Source of the DNA: Streptomyces musisoli
GTDB lineage: Bacteria > Actinomycetota > Actinomycetes > Streptomycetales > Streptomycetaceae
Length of the DNA: 36,301 nt
Assembly: GCF_016741855.1 (NCBI RefSeq)
Contig: NZ_JAERRH010000036.1
Coordinates: 1 to 36,301 of the forward strand
Reading direction: 5' to 3'
A program made the translations under genes and the position numbers. Numbering within the stretch: position 1 is the stretch's first letter; each line of letters starts with the position of its first letter. The notes under the pieces were generated by a model. That model did no database searches and was not told where the DNA came from. It saw only the letters and a list, made by a program, of their open reading frames with translations. This document shows positions 7,882-14,920 of this stretch, piece by piece.

Positions 7882-8787
7882 TCATGCGTCGTCGGCCGGG
7901 TGCAGTGCGTCGGCGTAGAGGGCGAACAGGCGGAGGGGGGTGATGTCGCCGGTGTGTGGGGTCTGGCGCAGGTGGTGCCAGCAGTCGGCTGCCAGCCGGC
8001 GGGCGCGGGTCCCGGGCCAGGGTTGGGGGAGGAGTTGTGGTGGCAGCAGTGGGTCGGGCTCCATCGCCGTGGTGAAGTGGGCGGCGAGTTCGACGGCCAT
8101 ACAGAGCCGCTCGGCCCCGGAGGGAGGATCGTTCTGGGTGAGCTGGGCGAGGCAGGAGCCGGCGAAGGCGGCCAGGTGTTCGTGCCGTTCGGCGATCTCG
8201 TCGAGCGGCCACAGGGTTGCTGCCAGGGTGCGCGGGTGGGTGGTGTCGCCGATGCGCAGGTCGGTGGTGGACATGCGGGTGAGCGCGTCGGCGACGCCGA
8301 GGTGGCGGGCGTGTGCGTCGACGAGTTCGCCGACCGGGTTGGCGGTGACGTACAGGCCGCTCTGGACGGGGGCGGCGCCGAGGCGGAGGAGGTGCTCGCG
8401 CAGGGTGTCGCGGGCGGTGCGGCGGGCTTCGGGGACGGCGAAGGCGAACAGGTGCCAGGTGCCGTCCCAGGGGGCGAGCCCGGCGTCCTGCCGGTAGGCG
8501 TGGCGGACGTAGGCGGCGTCGGGTGCCACGGAGCCGGTGACGTCGGACACGGCGCGCAGCGTGGCCTTGCGGCCGCGGCCGTCCTGGGTGAAGCGGCCCT
8601 CGGCGACCAGGCGTTTGACGCAGAGCCTGACCTGCGTCTCGCTCATGCCGAGCAGTGCCGCGACGGCGTAGAGCTCGCCGGCGTCGACGGTTGCGTCCTC
8701 GCGGACCAGGGCGTGGACGAGCAGTCGGGTGGGGATGTCCAGCCTGTCGTCGCTGGGTTGCGCGGGGCCGGTGGTGCGGGGTGTCAT
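7882..8787 (-). CDS. PaaX-family transcriptional regulator
   Basis: The product (301 aa) has a winged-helix N-terminal domain (about residues 16-85: IPTRLLVHALV, AVAALLGMSETQVRLCVKRL, AEGRFTQDGRGRKATLRAV). A PaaX-type central region follows (YVRHAYRQDAGLAPWDGTWHLFAFAVPEARR, LREHLLRLGAAPVQSGLYVT), then a helical C-terminal domain ending LRLFALYADALHPADDA. The founding family member represses phenylacetate catabolism, but actinobacterial relatives control varied targets and the ligand here is unknown. The ATG overlaps the stop of the upstream acetyltransferase gene (ATGA), so the two form an operon. It may also regulate the divergent hydrolase-DUF418 pair. Confidence 0.85.
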   Translation of the reverse strand: MTPRTTGPAQPSDDRLDIPTRLLVHALVREDATVDAGELYAVAALLGMSETQVRLCVKRLVAEGRFTQDGRGRKATLRAVSDVTGSVAPDAAYVRHAYRQDAGLAPWDGTWHLFAFAVPEARRTARDTLREHLLRLGAAPVQSGLYVTANPVGELVDAHARHLGVADALTRMSTTDLRIGDTTHPRTLAATLWPLDEIAERHEHLAAFAGSCLAQLTQNDPPSGAERLCMAVELAAHFTTAMEPDPLLPPQLLPQPWPGTRARRLAADCWHHLRQTPHTGDITPLRLFALYADALHPADDA

Positions 8788-9413
8788 CGGCCCTCCCGTA
8801 CGGCTGTGTGGTCCGCTGCGGTGACCGGGCGGTGCATGGTCGTGACGGCGCCGAAGCCCAGCAGGCGCCGCAGGTAGGGGGTCTGCTCGGTGTGCACGGA
8901 TGTGAAGCCGTGCCGCTCGTAGAGTGCCCGGGCACGGGGGTTGACGTCGATGACCTCGAGGCGGACGCGATGGCAACCGGACTCGGCGGCGATGGCCGCG
9001 ATCTGGCACAGGAGCAGGCTGCCGATGCCGCGGCCGCGGTGCGCCGCGTCGACGGCGATTCCGTCCATGACGAGTTCACCGGGCGCGGGGGTGCGTTCGA
9101 ACAGGGCCAGCAGTGCGAGCCTGGGCAGGCCGCGTACGGGGCCGTAGGCGGACAGGACGTCCTTGACGCCGCCGCCTGTCAGCGCCCGCCCGTCAAGGCG
9201 GTAGCCGGCCACGGCGACCACCTGTCCGCCGTGCAGCGCGACGACGCCCCGGTCGTGCTGCAGGTGGGAGGCGATGAACGCGCGCCCCTTGTCGGGGGGA
9301 TCCAGTGCCGGCGCCAGCTTGCGGCCGAACGCCTCCCAGTACAGCGCCGCTACCCGGCCTTCGCTGCCGCCGGGCACCCCCCGCCGGACCACCAGCCCGC
9401 CGTCCACGGTCAT
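8784..9413 (-). CDS. GNAT-family N-acetyltransferase
   Basis: The product (209 aa) has a GNAT fold. The acetyl-CoA-binding motif A is in DGIAVDAAHRGRGIGSLLL (R/Q-x-x-G-x-G/A type), followed by VRLEVIDVNPRARALYERHGF as motif B. The substrate cannot be told. The ATG at 9413 is preceded by GGGAGGG. The longer open frame upstream crosses an AT-rich intergenic region and is not used. It is the first gene of a two-gene unit with the PaaX regulator, coupled by a 4-nt overlap. Confidence 0.85.
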   Translation of the reverse strand: MTVDGGLVVRRGVPGGSEGRVAALYWEAFGRKLAPALDPPDKGRAFIASHLQHDRGVVALHGGQVVAVAGYRLDGRALTGGGVKDVLSAYGPVRGLPRLALLALFERTPAPGELVMDGIAVDAAHRGRGIGSLLLCQIAAIAAESGCHRVRLEVIDVNPRARALYERHGFTSVHTEQTPYLRRLLGFGAVTTMHRPVTAADHTAVREGR

Positions 9414-9522
9414 CGCCACACCCTCCCTTGTCCGTTCGCGGATCCGCCTTGCGCTATCAATCCTAATACGTTCATTATCACTACGACCGTTTTCAAATCG
9501 ATCGTTCTTGGGGGTTGTGGTG
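9414..9522. promoter_or_regulatory. AT-rich divergent promoter region
   Basis: This 109-nt region separates the GNAT-PaaX unit from the hydrolase-DUF418 unit. It is clearly lower in GC than its surroundings between about 9455 and 9505, with TTCATTATCA and TTTTCAAATC runs, as expected for a bidirectional promoter. A short palindrome, CGATCG, lies at about 9499-9504. The PaaX product is a plausible ligand of this site, but that is inference. Confidence 0.4.
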
Positions 9523-10583
9523 ATGTCACGGACAGGGGGTGAGCCGGTGCGGCGCAGGTGGCGATGGCTGGCGGGGAGCGTGGTGGGGCTGCTGCTGGTG
9601 GCCGTCGGGCTCGGCGGGGTGGTGGTGTGGCAGAACACCTACGCGCTGCGTGAGGAGAGGGTGTCGCTGCGTCACGACGGGGCGCTGCTCGATGGCGTGC
9701 TGGCGCTGCCGGAACACGGTCGGGGGCCGTTCGGCCTGGTCGTCTTCGTGCACGGTGACGGCCCGATCAACGCCACCCATGAGACGTTCTATCGGCCGCT
9801 GTGGGAATCGTTCGCCCGCGCCGGGTACGCCTCGTTGTCGTTCAGCAAGCCCGGTGTCGGTGGTTCGGAAGGCGACTGGCTGAAGCAGAGCATGGACGAC
9901 CGGGCCGAGGAGACGCTGGCCGCGGTGGCCTGGGCCCGCACCCGTCCGGACATCGACGGCCGCCGCATCGGGCTGTGGGGGGCGAGCCAGGCCGGCTGGG
10001 TCCTGCCAAAGCCGCCGCCCGCGACGGCCGGTTGCAGTTCGTCATCGCCATCTCCCCGGCGGTCAACTGGCTGCGGCAGGGCCGCTACAACCTCCTCGCC
10101 GAACTCGACCGGGACGGTGCGAGCGAGCAGGAGAAGCAGGCGGCGCTACGCAGGCGGGAGACCGTACTGGGCCTGCTGGAGCGGGGCGCCGCGTTCACGC
10201 AGTACCGGGCCGCGATCGGTGACGCGGACGGTATGACCGCGGCACGGTGGGGCTTCATCACACGCAACTACCGTGCCGACGCGACCGCCGACCTGGCCGC
10301 CATGCGAGGCACGCCGCTGCTGCTGGTGCTGGCCGGCCACGACATCAACGTGGACGTCGCCGACACCGAAGCCGTCTACCGCAGGATCCTTCCACCCACG
10401 TCCCTGACCGTCACCCACTACCCGCGGGCCACCCACTCCCTGGTCGACCACGACCTGGAAAGCTCCGCCTGGCGCCTGACGGTCACCGCGATCGCCGCCC
10501 CCCGCCGGCTCTACACCGACGGGTTCCTCGCCGACCAGGCCCGGTTCGTCCAGCGGGTCGACTCCAGCCGGGAGGAACGGTGA
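9523..10583 (+). pseudogene. alpha/beta hydrolase with N-terminal membrane anchor, single frameshift
   Basis: The first part (9523 to about 10008) encodes a basic N-terminus, one membrane segment (WLAGSVVGLLLVAVGLGGVV) and an alpha/beta-hydrolase domain with LVVFVHGDGPINA and GYASLSFSKPGVGGSEGDW. The nucleophile elbow GLWGASQAGW (Ser in G-A-S-Q-A) is present. At about 10008-10013 the frame must slip by one base: after GWVLPK the continuation AAARDGRLQFVIAISPAVNW is in the next frame, which runs on to LVLAGHDINVDVAD (acid residue) and ATHSLVDHD (His) before the stop at 10583. One G seems missing in AAGCCGCCG. All three catalytic positions are otherwise intact, so this could be a recent mutation, a sequencing error or programmed slippage. 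The stop overlaps the next GTG. Confidence 0.75.
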
Positions 10584-11788
10584 CCCAGACGACGGCACCG
10601 GAGAGCCTGCCGAAGGCCGGGCGGGTGAAGAGCGTGGACGCGCTGCGCGGATTCGCCCTGCTCGGCATCCTGATCGTGAACATCACCTACCTCGCCTCCG
10701 CCTACCACGGCACCGGCGTGGAGGACCCAGGCTTCGACAGCCCCACCGACAACGCCGTCCGCACGCTGGTGGCGGTGTTCTTCGAAGCCAAATTCTTCCT
10801 GCTGTTCTCCTTCATCTTCGGCTACAGCTTCACCCTCCAGCTCGCCTCCGCCGCCAAGGCCGGCACCCGGTTCACACCCCGGTTCCTGCGCCGCCTGACC
10901 GGGCTGTTCGCCCTCGGAGCAGTGCACGCCGTGGCGCTCTTCCCCGGCGACATCCTCACCACCTACGCCGTCCTCGGCCTCATCCTGCTGGCGTTGCACC
11001 GCATCCGGCCCCGCACCGCGATACGTACGGCTGCGGTGCTACTGGCCCTCACCTCGGCCGCGTACGCGCTTCTCGCCGCAGCGCTGTGGCAGGCCAACGG
11101 CAGTGTGGACAAGGCCGCGGCGGCAGCCCAAGCAGCCGCTGCCACCGACGCCCTGCGCGGGAATGCCGCCTCCGTCATCACCGCACACCTGGAGCAACTG
11201 CCGGACGTCGCGTTCCTGCTGGTCTTCTTCCAGGCACCCGCGGCGCTGGCCGCCTTACTCCTCGGCCTCGCCGCAGGACAGCAGCAGGCGCTCACCCGCA
11301 TCCCGGCACACCGGCGCCTGCTTCGGCGCCTGCAGACCGCAGGCTTCATCCTCGGGCTCGCGGGCGGCGTCGTCTACGCTCACGTCAGCCTCGCCCACCC
11401 CGGTACCGCCTACCAGGTCCTCACCCTCGGCATCGACGTGATCACCGCCCCCCTCCTGGCTGCCGCGTACGCGGCCACCCTGCTGCGCCTCCTCCACAGC
11501 CGCCGCGCCGACACCCTCGAAACAGTGCTGGCTCCGGCCGGCCGGATGGCACTGACGAACTACCTCAGCCAGTCCCTGGTGTGCGCCCTCCTGTTCACCG
11601 GCTACGGAGCAGCACTCATCGGCCGCATCCCACCCACCGGCGTCACCATGATCGCGCTGATGCTGTTCACCTGTCAGGCAGCGGCCAGCCGCTGGTGGCT
11701 CGCCCGCCACCCCTACGGCCCCGTCGAATGGGGCCTGCGAACGTGGACCAACCTGTCCCCGCCCCGGTGGAAGAACCCGGGACGGTAG
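10580..11788 (+). CDS. DUF418-domain membrane protein (YeiB-like)
   Basis: The product (402 aa) is a multi-pass membrane protein with about nine to ten helices. The N-terminal signature VDALRGFALLGILIVNI and the C-terminal block APAGRMALTNYLSQSLVC-ALLFTGYGAAL are diagnostic of DUF418/YeiB-type proteins. The hairpin FFEAKFFLLFSFIFGYSF is also typical. Function is unknown; a transport or acyl-transfer role has been suggested for relatives. The GTG at 10580 lies inside the hydrolase stop (GTGA overlap) with GGAGG at 10571-10575, so the gene is translationally coupled to the hydrolase. The hydrolase frameshift upstream may reduce its expression. Confidence 0.88.
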   Translation: MTQTTAPESLPKAGRVKSVDALRGFALLGILIVNITYLASAYHGTGVEDPGFDSPTDNAVRTLVAVFFEAKFFLLFSFIFGYSFTLQLASAAKAGTRFTPRFLRRLTGLFALGAVHAVALFPGDILTTYAVLGLILLALHRIRPRTAIRTAAVLLALTSAAYALLAAALWQANGSVDKAAAAAQAAAATDALRGNAASVITAHLEQLPDVAFLLVFFQAPAALAALLLGLAAGQQQALTRIPAHRRLLRRLQTAGFILGLAGGVVYAHVSLAHPGTAYQVLTLGIDVITAPLLAAAYAATLLRLLHSRRADTLETVLAPAGRMALTNYLSQSLVCALLFTGYGAALIGRIPPTGVTMIALMLFTCQAAASRWWLARHPYGPVEWGLRTWTNLSPPRWKNPGR

Positions 11789-12059
11789 AACGCAACGCCC
11801 GGCGCCGCAGCCCCCGCCCGCCCCACCGGGCAGCCGTGCGGGCCCGGCCCCATCACCGGGTGGTCTTCGGCGTCGGCCGGTTCGAAGACAGGACATCGCC
11901 GGTCTGGGCTACCGCAGCCTGACCCGCACCGACCTCGTCCACGACGTGCTCGGCATCGGCACCAGGCCACTAGACGCAGCCTCCCCAGTTCCTGCTCCAT
12001 ACAAAGGTTCCGCCAGCTCGGCCGTCCTCCAGATGCACGAACGCGTCCCGGAACGGAGT
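11789..12059. other. no intact gene; possible 3' gene remnant
   Basis: One plus-strand frame (about 11883-12063) reads DIAGLGYRSLTRTDLVHDVL with a tail to a TGA. It looks like the end of a real protein but I cannot name it. The rest is GC-rich spacer after the DUF418 gene. The right edge abuts the Tn3 transposase relic, so this may be insertion debris. Confidence 0.3.
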
Positions 12060-12480
12060 TCATGAGTCGACCTCGAACAGCAGATCCGGCAGGTCGATCT
12101 TCGGGAGCATCGCCGCGGTGGTCTTGCGCAGCCACCGCAAGGACTTAGGCTCGCCGACCGCGCCGAGCCGGTCCACGTTCAGCTTCAGCCGGCCGCCTGG
12201 CTGCACCTCGAAGCTCAGCTTCGCGTCCTGCCTCGCCTTCTCTAGCCGCTCCGGCCATCAGCTGCCAGGCCGCATCCAGCGCCCGCACCCGTCCGGCCAG
12301 GTGTTCCTCGACCGGCTCGTGAAGGCTCAGGCCGTTAAGGGCGTCGTCGGCGACGGCCTCCCACTGCTTGCCGTTCAACAGCCTCGCCCGCGGGTCGGAC
12401 CAGCGGTTCGACGGCGAAGCGAACACATTCCGGCAGCTCAAGGCGCGGTACAGCTGCTCCAGCACGCACACCACGACGAT
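12060..12480 (-). pseudogene. Tn3-family transposase fragment
   Basis: The minus strand encodes LYRALSCRNVFASPSNRWSD, then RARLLNGKQWEAVADDALNG and HEPVEEHLAGRVRALDAAWQ. After a one-base insertion it continues LEKARQDAKLSFEVQPGG, RLKLNVDRLGAVGEPKSLRW and LRKTTAAMLPKIDLPDLLFE to a TGA at 12060. This is the region just before the catalytic DDE core of actinobacterial Tn3-type transposases, where the DPEARLL...W and LPKIDLPELLLEV blocks are familiar. The catalytic domain and N-terminus are absent and the piece is frameshifted. Terminal inverted repeats were not found. Confidence 0.65.
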
Positions 12481-12724
12481 GACCATGCGTCAGCGCATCA
12501 CCACCGGGCTCGTCTCCGCCGCGTTCCTCGGCGGGACCCTGGTCGCTGTCACACCGGCGGCTGGCGCCGCACCGGCCACGGCGCCAGCCGCCTCATCAGC
12601 TGGCGTCAGCGCCGCCCGGAGCTGCCTCATGACCCCGGGAATCGGCTACTACTGCCGCTACTACAAGGGCATCGCGTACACCGACTTCGGCGACCGGGGC
12701 AACAAGGTGAAGGAGACCGGGCTC
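12479..12724 (+). pseudogene. truncated secreted peptidoglycan-binding-type protein
   Basis: The ATG at 12479 opens a Sec signal peptide (MRQRITTGLVSAAFLGGTLV, cleavage near AGAAPA). The mature start contains GIGYYCRYYKGIAYTDFGDR and GNKVKE. Small Streptomyces peptidoglycan-binding proteins commonly have YYCGYY.G...T..GD.GNRVKEIQ at this point, just before the PG_binding_1 repeat. Here the sequence diverges at about 12724 (TGLEGIRHD) and the binding repeat is missing. The gene starts inside the left flank of the Tn3 relic. Confidence 0.45.
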
Positions 12725-13013
12725 GAGGGAATCCGCCATGACGGCCCGGCTCGAGGGGCGCACCGTCCAACGACGCTGCACTCCCGGTCGTCTTGCGGGC
12801 CCCGGCTGCGGCTCCTCCTGCATGCCGGCGATTCAGCGGGCCGGTTCCTCAGCGGGGTGGTATCGGCCACCAGGTGAGAACAGCCCGATGCGGCCGGCGC
12901 CCTGTGGTGGGTGCGCGCGTGAGCCCGGTGATGTCCGACCGCGGCCGCCTCGGACACGGTCATCGTCACCTTGCTCGCCCGGCCGATGCCCGAAAGGCGG
13001 CCTGGGGTGTGGT
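12725..13013. other. no gene recognised
   Basis: This stretch holds only open frames with shadow-like composition (Arg/Pro/Ala-rich). It separates the truncated peptidoglycan-binding gene from the next minus-strand ORF. I see no repeat or terminator. Confidence 0.35.
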
Positions 13014-13268
13014 TCAGGGAGTGCCGCAGCTAGTGGCTCCGCCAGGGCAAGTGACGCTGTCGTTGGACACCGCGCCCGCGACCGCCAGCACCAGGACGAT
13101 GAGAGCCACAATGATCACAGGTACGTTGTCTGCAGCCCAGATGTCGTGCTTGCGGCGAGGTTTCGGAGCACCGGACTGTGGGATCGCGTTGTCGCGTGCG
13201 TGCTCGGCACCGGGCCCGTCGTGCCCCTCTGTCGCCATCATGTCACCCGCCGTCGTTGTCTCTTTCAC
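13014..13268 (-). CDS. small single-pass membrane protein
   Basis: The product (84 aa) has a hydrophilic N-terminus with PKPRRKHD just before a single clear membrane helix (NVPVIIVALIVLVLAVAGAV), then a short Cys-containing tail (SVTCPGGATSCGTP). The positive-inside rule suggests the N-terminus is cytoplasmic and the Cys pair is outside, where it could form a disulfide. The start could be the GTG at 13268 or the MM doublet about nine residues in; neither has a strong ribosome site. No family was recognised. Confidence 0.5.
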   Translation of the reverse strand: MKETTTAGDMMATEGHDGPGAEHARDNAIPQSGAPKPRRKHDIWAADNVPVIIVALIVLVLAVAGAVSNDSVTCPGGATSCGTP

Positions 13269-13502
13269 GATGGCATGGCATCAAACCTCACTGTCAAGCC
13301 CCGTGCCGCACCGACCGGCACGTCCGCGGACCCCGGCGGGATCACAGCTGTGCGAGCCGTCGCAAACCGGCGGCGCCTTCTGTCCGCATGGCCATGGTCA
13401 CGCGACTGTCGGCCTCAGGCCCACACGTCCTGAGGGGTGATCACCTGATCGATCCTGAGCCGGCAAGCGGCAGGTGAATCCCTTCTGGTCCATCCAGCTT
13501 TG
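13269..13502. other. intergenic
   Basis: No gene was recognised. The right part carries GGTGATCACCTGATCGATC (from 13437), which is partly repeated as GATGATCACCTGACC near 13562, on the other side of the palindrome at 13503-13534. Confidence 0.35.
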
Positions 13503-13534
13503 GAGCCCCGGCTGGTGATCACCAGCCGGGGCTC
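13503..13534. terminator. perfect 32-nt palindrome, probable bidirectional terminator
   Basis: The arms GAGCCCCGGCTGGTGA and TCACCAGCCGGGGCTC are perfectly complementary with no spacer, so either strand can fold a stem of about 14 bp. There is no T tract, as usual for high-GC actinobacterial terminators. It sits in the gap between two minus-strand genes (13014-13268 and 13704-14192) and would end transcription from the upstream one. Confidence 0.6.
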
Positions 13535-13703
13535 TGACACTCCGTGACGGCAGGCCGTGAGGATGATCACCTGACCGCGCTCAGTCGCGCCGGCTATTCA
13601 CAACTGGCCGCCGACTCGGCTCTCAAGCCGCCGCACCAGGTTCGTATGTCACACGGAACGTGGGGTCAGCTCGGCGTCCGGTCGGGGTCCACCTGTTGTC
13701 TCC

Positions 13704-14192
13704 TCACGGAGGCGTGGGCATCTGTGTGAAGGTGCACGGTACTGTGAGCGGCTCTGTCGCCGTGCACACGCCCTGAAATACGGTGCCGGTCGCGGTCAGC
13801 ACGCTGACGTAGACCTGGTTGGCGCGCGTCGCCAGAGTGGCGTCGACAACGTTTGTCGGGCCGCCCACGAACTGCCAGTCGCCCACAGGCTGAGGAGCCG
13901 AGGGCGGCGCCTCTCTGACCGTCAGGACGTACACCCGCCCGTCGCACACCACCGAGATGTACTTGTCCGGATCCTGGACCGCCGAGTCGATGTCGAAGCA
14001 TCCCGTCGGCACCGGCGTGGGCTTCGGACAGTCGTGGCCGTTCTCGCACCCGCCAACGGATGTGACACCTACGCGGGTGGTCATGCCGTTTGCTGCCACG
14101 GGCTGCTTGACAGCGTGTGCTGTTCCGACTCCGGCGCACGTCATGACGACTGCGGCGGCCAGCGAGGCGGCAACCCTGTGCTTCTCTTTCAC
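13704..14192 (-). CDS. secreted hypothetical protein
   Basis: The product (162 aa) has a Sec signal peptide (VKEKHRVAASLAAAVVMTCA, cleavage after GTAHA, about residue 27). The mature domain has two Cys in CENGHDCPKPTP, another in TGCFDIDSAV, and more in VVCDGRVYVL, GVCTATE and VPCTF. That even spacing of Cys suggests disulfide bonding outside the cell. The GTG start at 14192 is preceded by GGAAGGGAG. It is monocistronic, with a terminator-like palindrome 170 nt downstream. No family was recognised. Confidence 0.75.
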   Translation of the reverse strand: MKEKHRVAASLAAAVVMTCAGVGTAHAVKQPVAANGMTTRVGVTSVGGCENGHDCPKPTPVPTGCFDIDSAVQDPDKYISVVCDGRVYVLTVREAPPSAPQPVGDWQFVGGPTNVVDATLATRANQVYVSVLTATGTVFQGVCTATEPLTVPCTFTQMPTPP

Positions 14193-14529
14193 CCTTTGTG
14201 CTCCCTTCCTTATCAAAACGGGCCTATGCCGTTTGTAGGGAAAACAAAGCAATGTATGCCCGTGCCTCGTCACACATGCCGCGGCGCGCACAGCTTTCAC
14301 TCGCATGCATGCAGGAGCGGTCGCTGACACCAGCCTGGTTCAGCTCTACACATGCACCGCCATGCGAACCGCCGCTCGCCGAACCACTCGTACGCCGAGG
14401 CCCCCTCTCGGCGTGCCGCTCGCCGCTGCCTGGCCGGCTCCGTACGGCTGGCGGGCTCGTGCGTACCACCTGACCACATTCGGCGGAGTGTGCTCACCGG
14501 CCAAAGTGGCGGGTGAGATTACGGCGTGA
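14193..14529. other. upstream region of the secreted protein gene; no gene recognised
   Basis: The 60 nt next to the secreted-protein start is relatively AT-rich (AAAACAAAGC, TATCAAAAC) and probably holds its promoter. The remainder has only GC-shadow frames. Confidence 0.35.
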
Positions 14530-14678
14530 GCGGGCGGCCCGGCCCTGATCGAGCCGATGGCCTCCAACGCCTGGTGCCAGGCCTTCGGACAGGAGAGCGA
14601 AGACGCCCGCACCTACGCTCCTTTGCGCATGCCGGTCGTGGGCCTGAGCGGGATGAGCCTTAGGAGATGGTCACGGTG
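14530..14678 (+). pseudogene. possible alpha/beta-hydrolase fragment
   Basis: A 48-residue frame, bounded by a stop at 14527-14529 and the TGA at 14676-14678, reads GPALIEPMASNAWCQAFGQE then ARTYAPLRMPVVGLSG. The end resembles the segment before the catalytic acid in epoxide-hydrolase-like alpha/beta hydrolases (L.MPVL.L.G). No start or active-site Ser is present. This is a tentative call. Confidence 0.22.
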
Positions 14679-14920
14679 AACGGCTGGTCATGGGTACCGC
14701 CTGTGGCCTTGCCCGTGGTCACCTGGAGGGTGTGCGGGTCGTCTCCGTGGCCGCAGCCGGATCCGCGGCCTCGGCCGGCAGGCGCAGCCCTTTCGCGCTG
14801 TGCACCCACCGCAGTCCGTACCGCTCCCTCCATGCCAGGAGCTGCATCCGCGGATTCCGTGATGGACCGATCGTGCTGCTGCGGCGAGGACCGCAAGACC
14901 GTCGAGAAGCTGTGGGCCTT

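Noticed and set aside
7784..9079. 431-codon minus-strand open frame
   Set aside because: Alternative frame over the PaaX and GNAT genes with Arg/Pro-rich composition.
13460..13503. tRNA 3' end or phage attachment site next to the palindrome
   Set aside because: The segment AGGTGAATCCCTTCTGG looked T-arm-like, but no acceptor stem or rest of a tRNA could be folded and no integrase gene is near.
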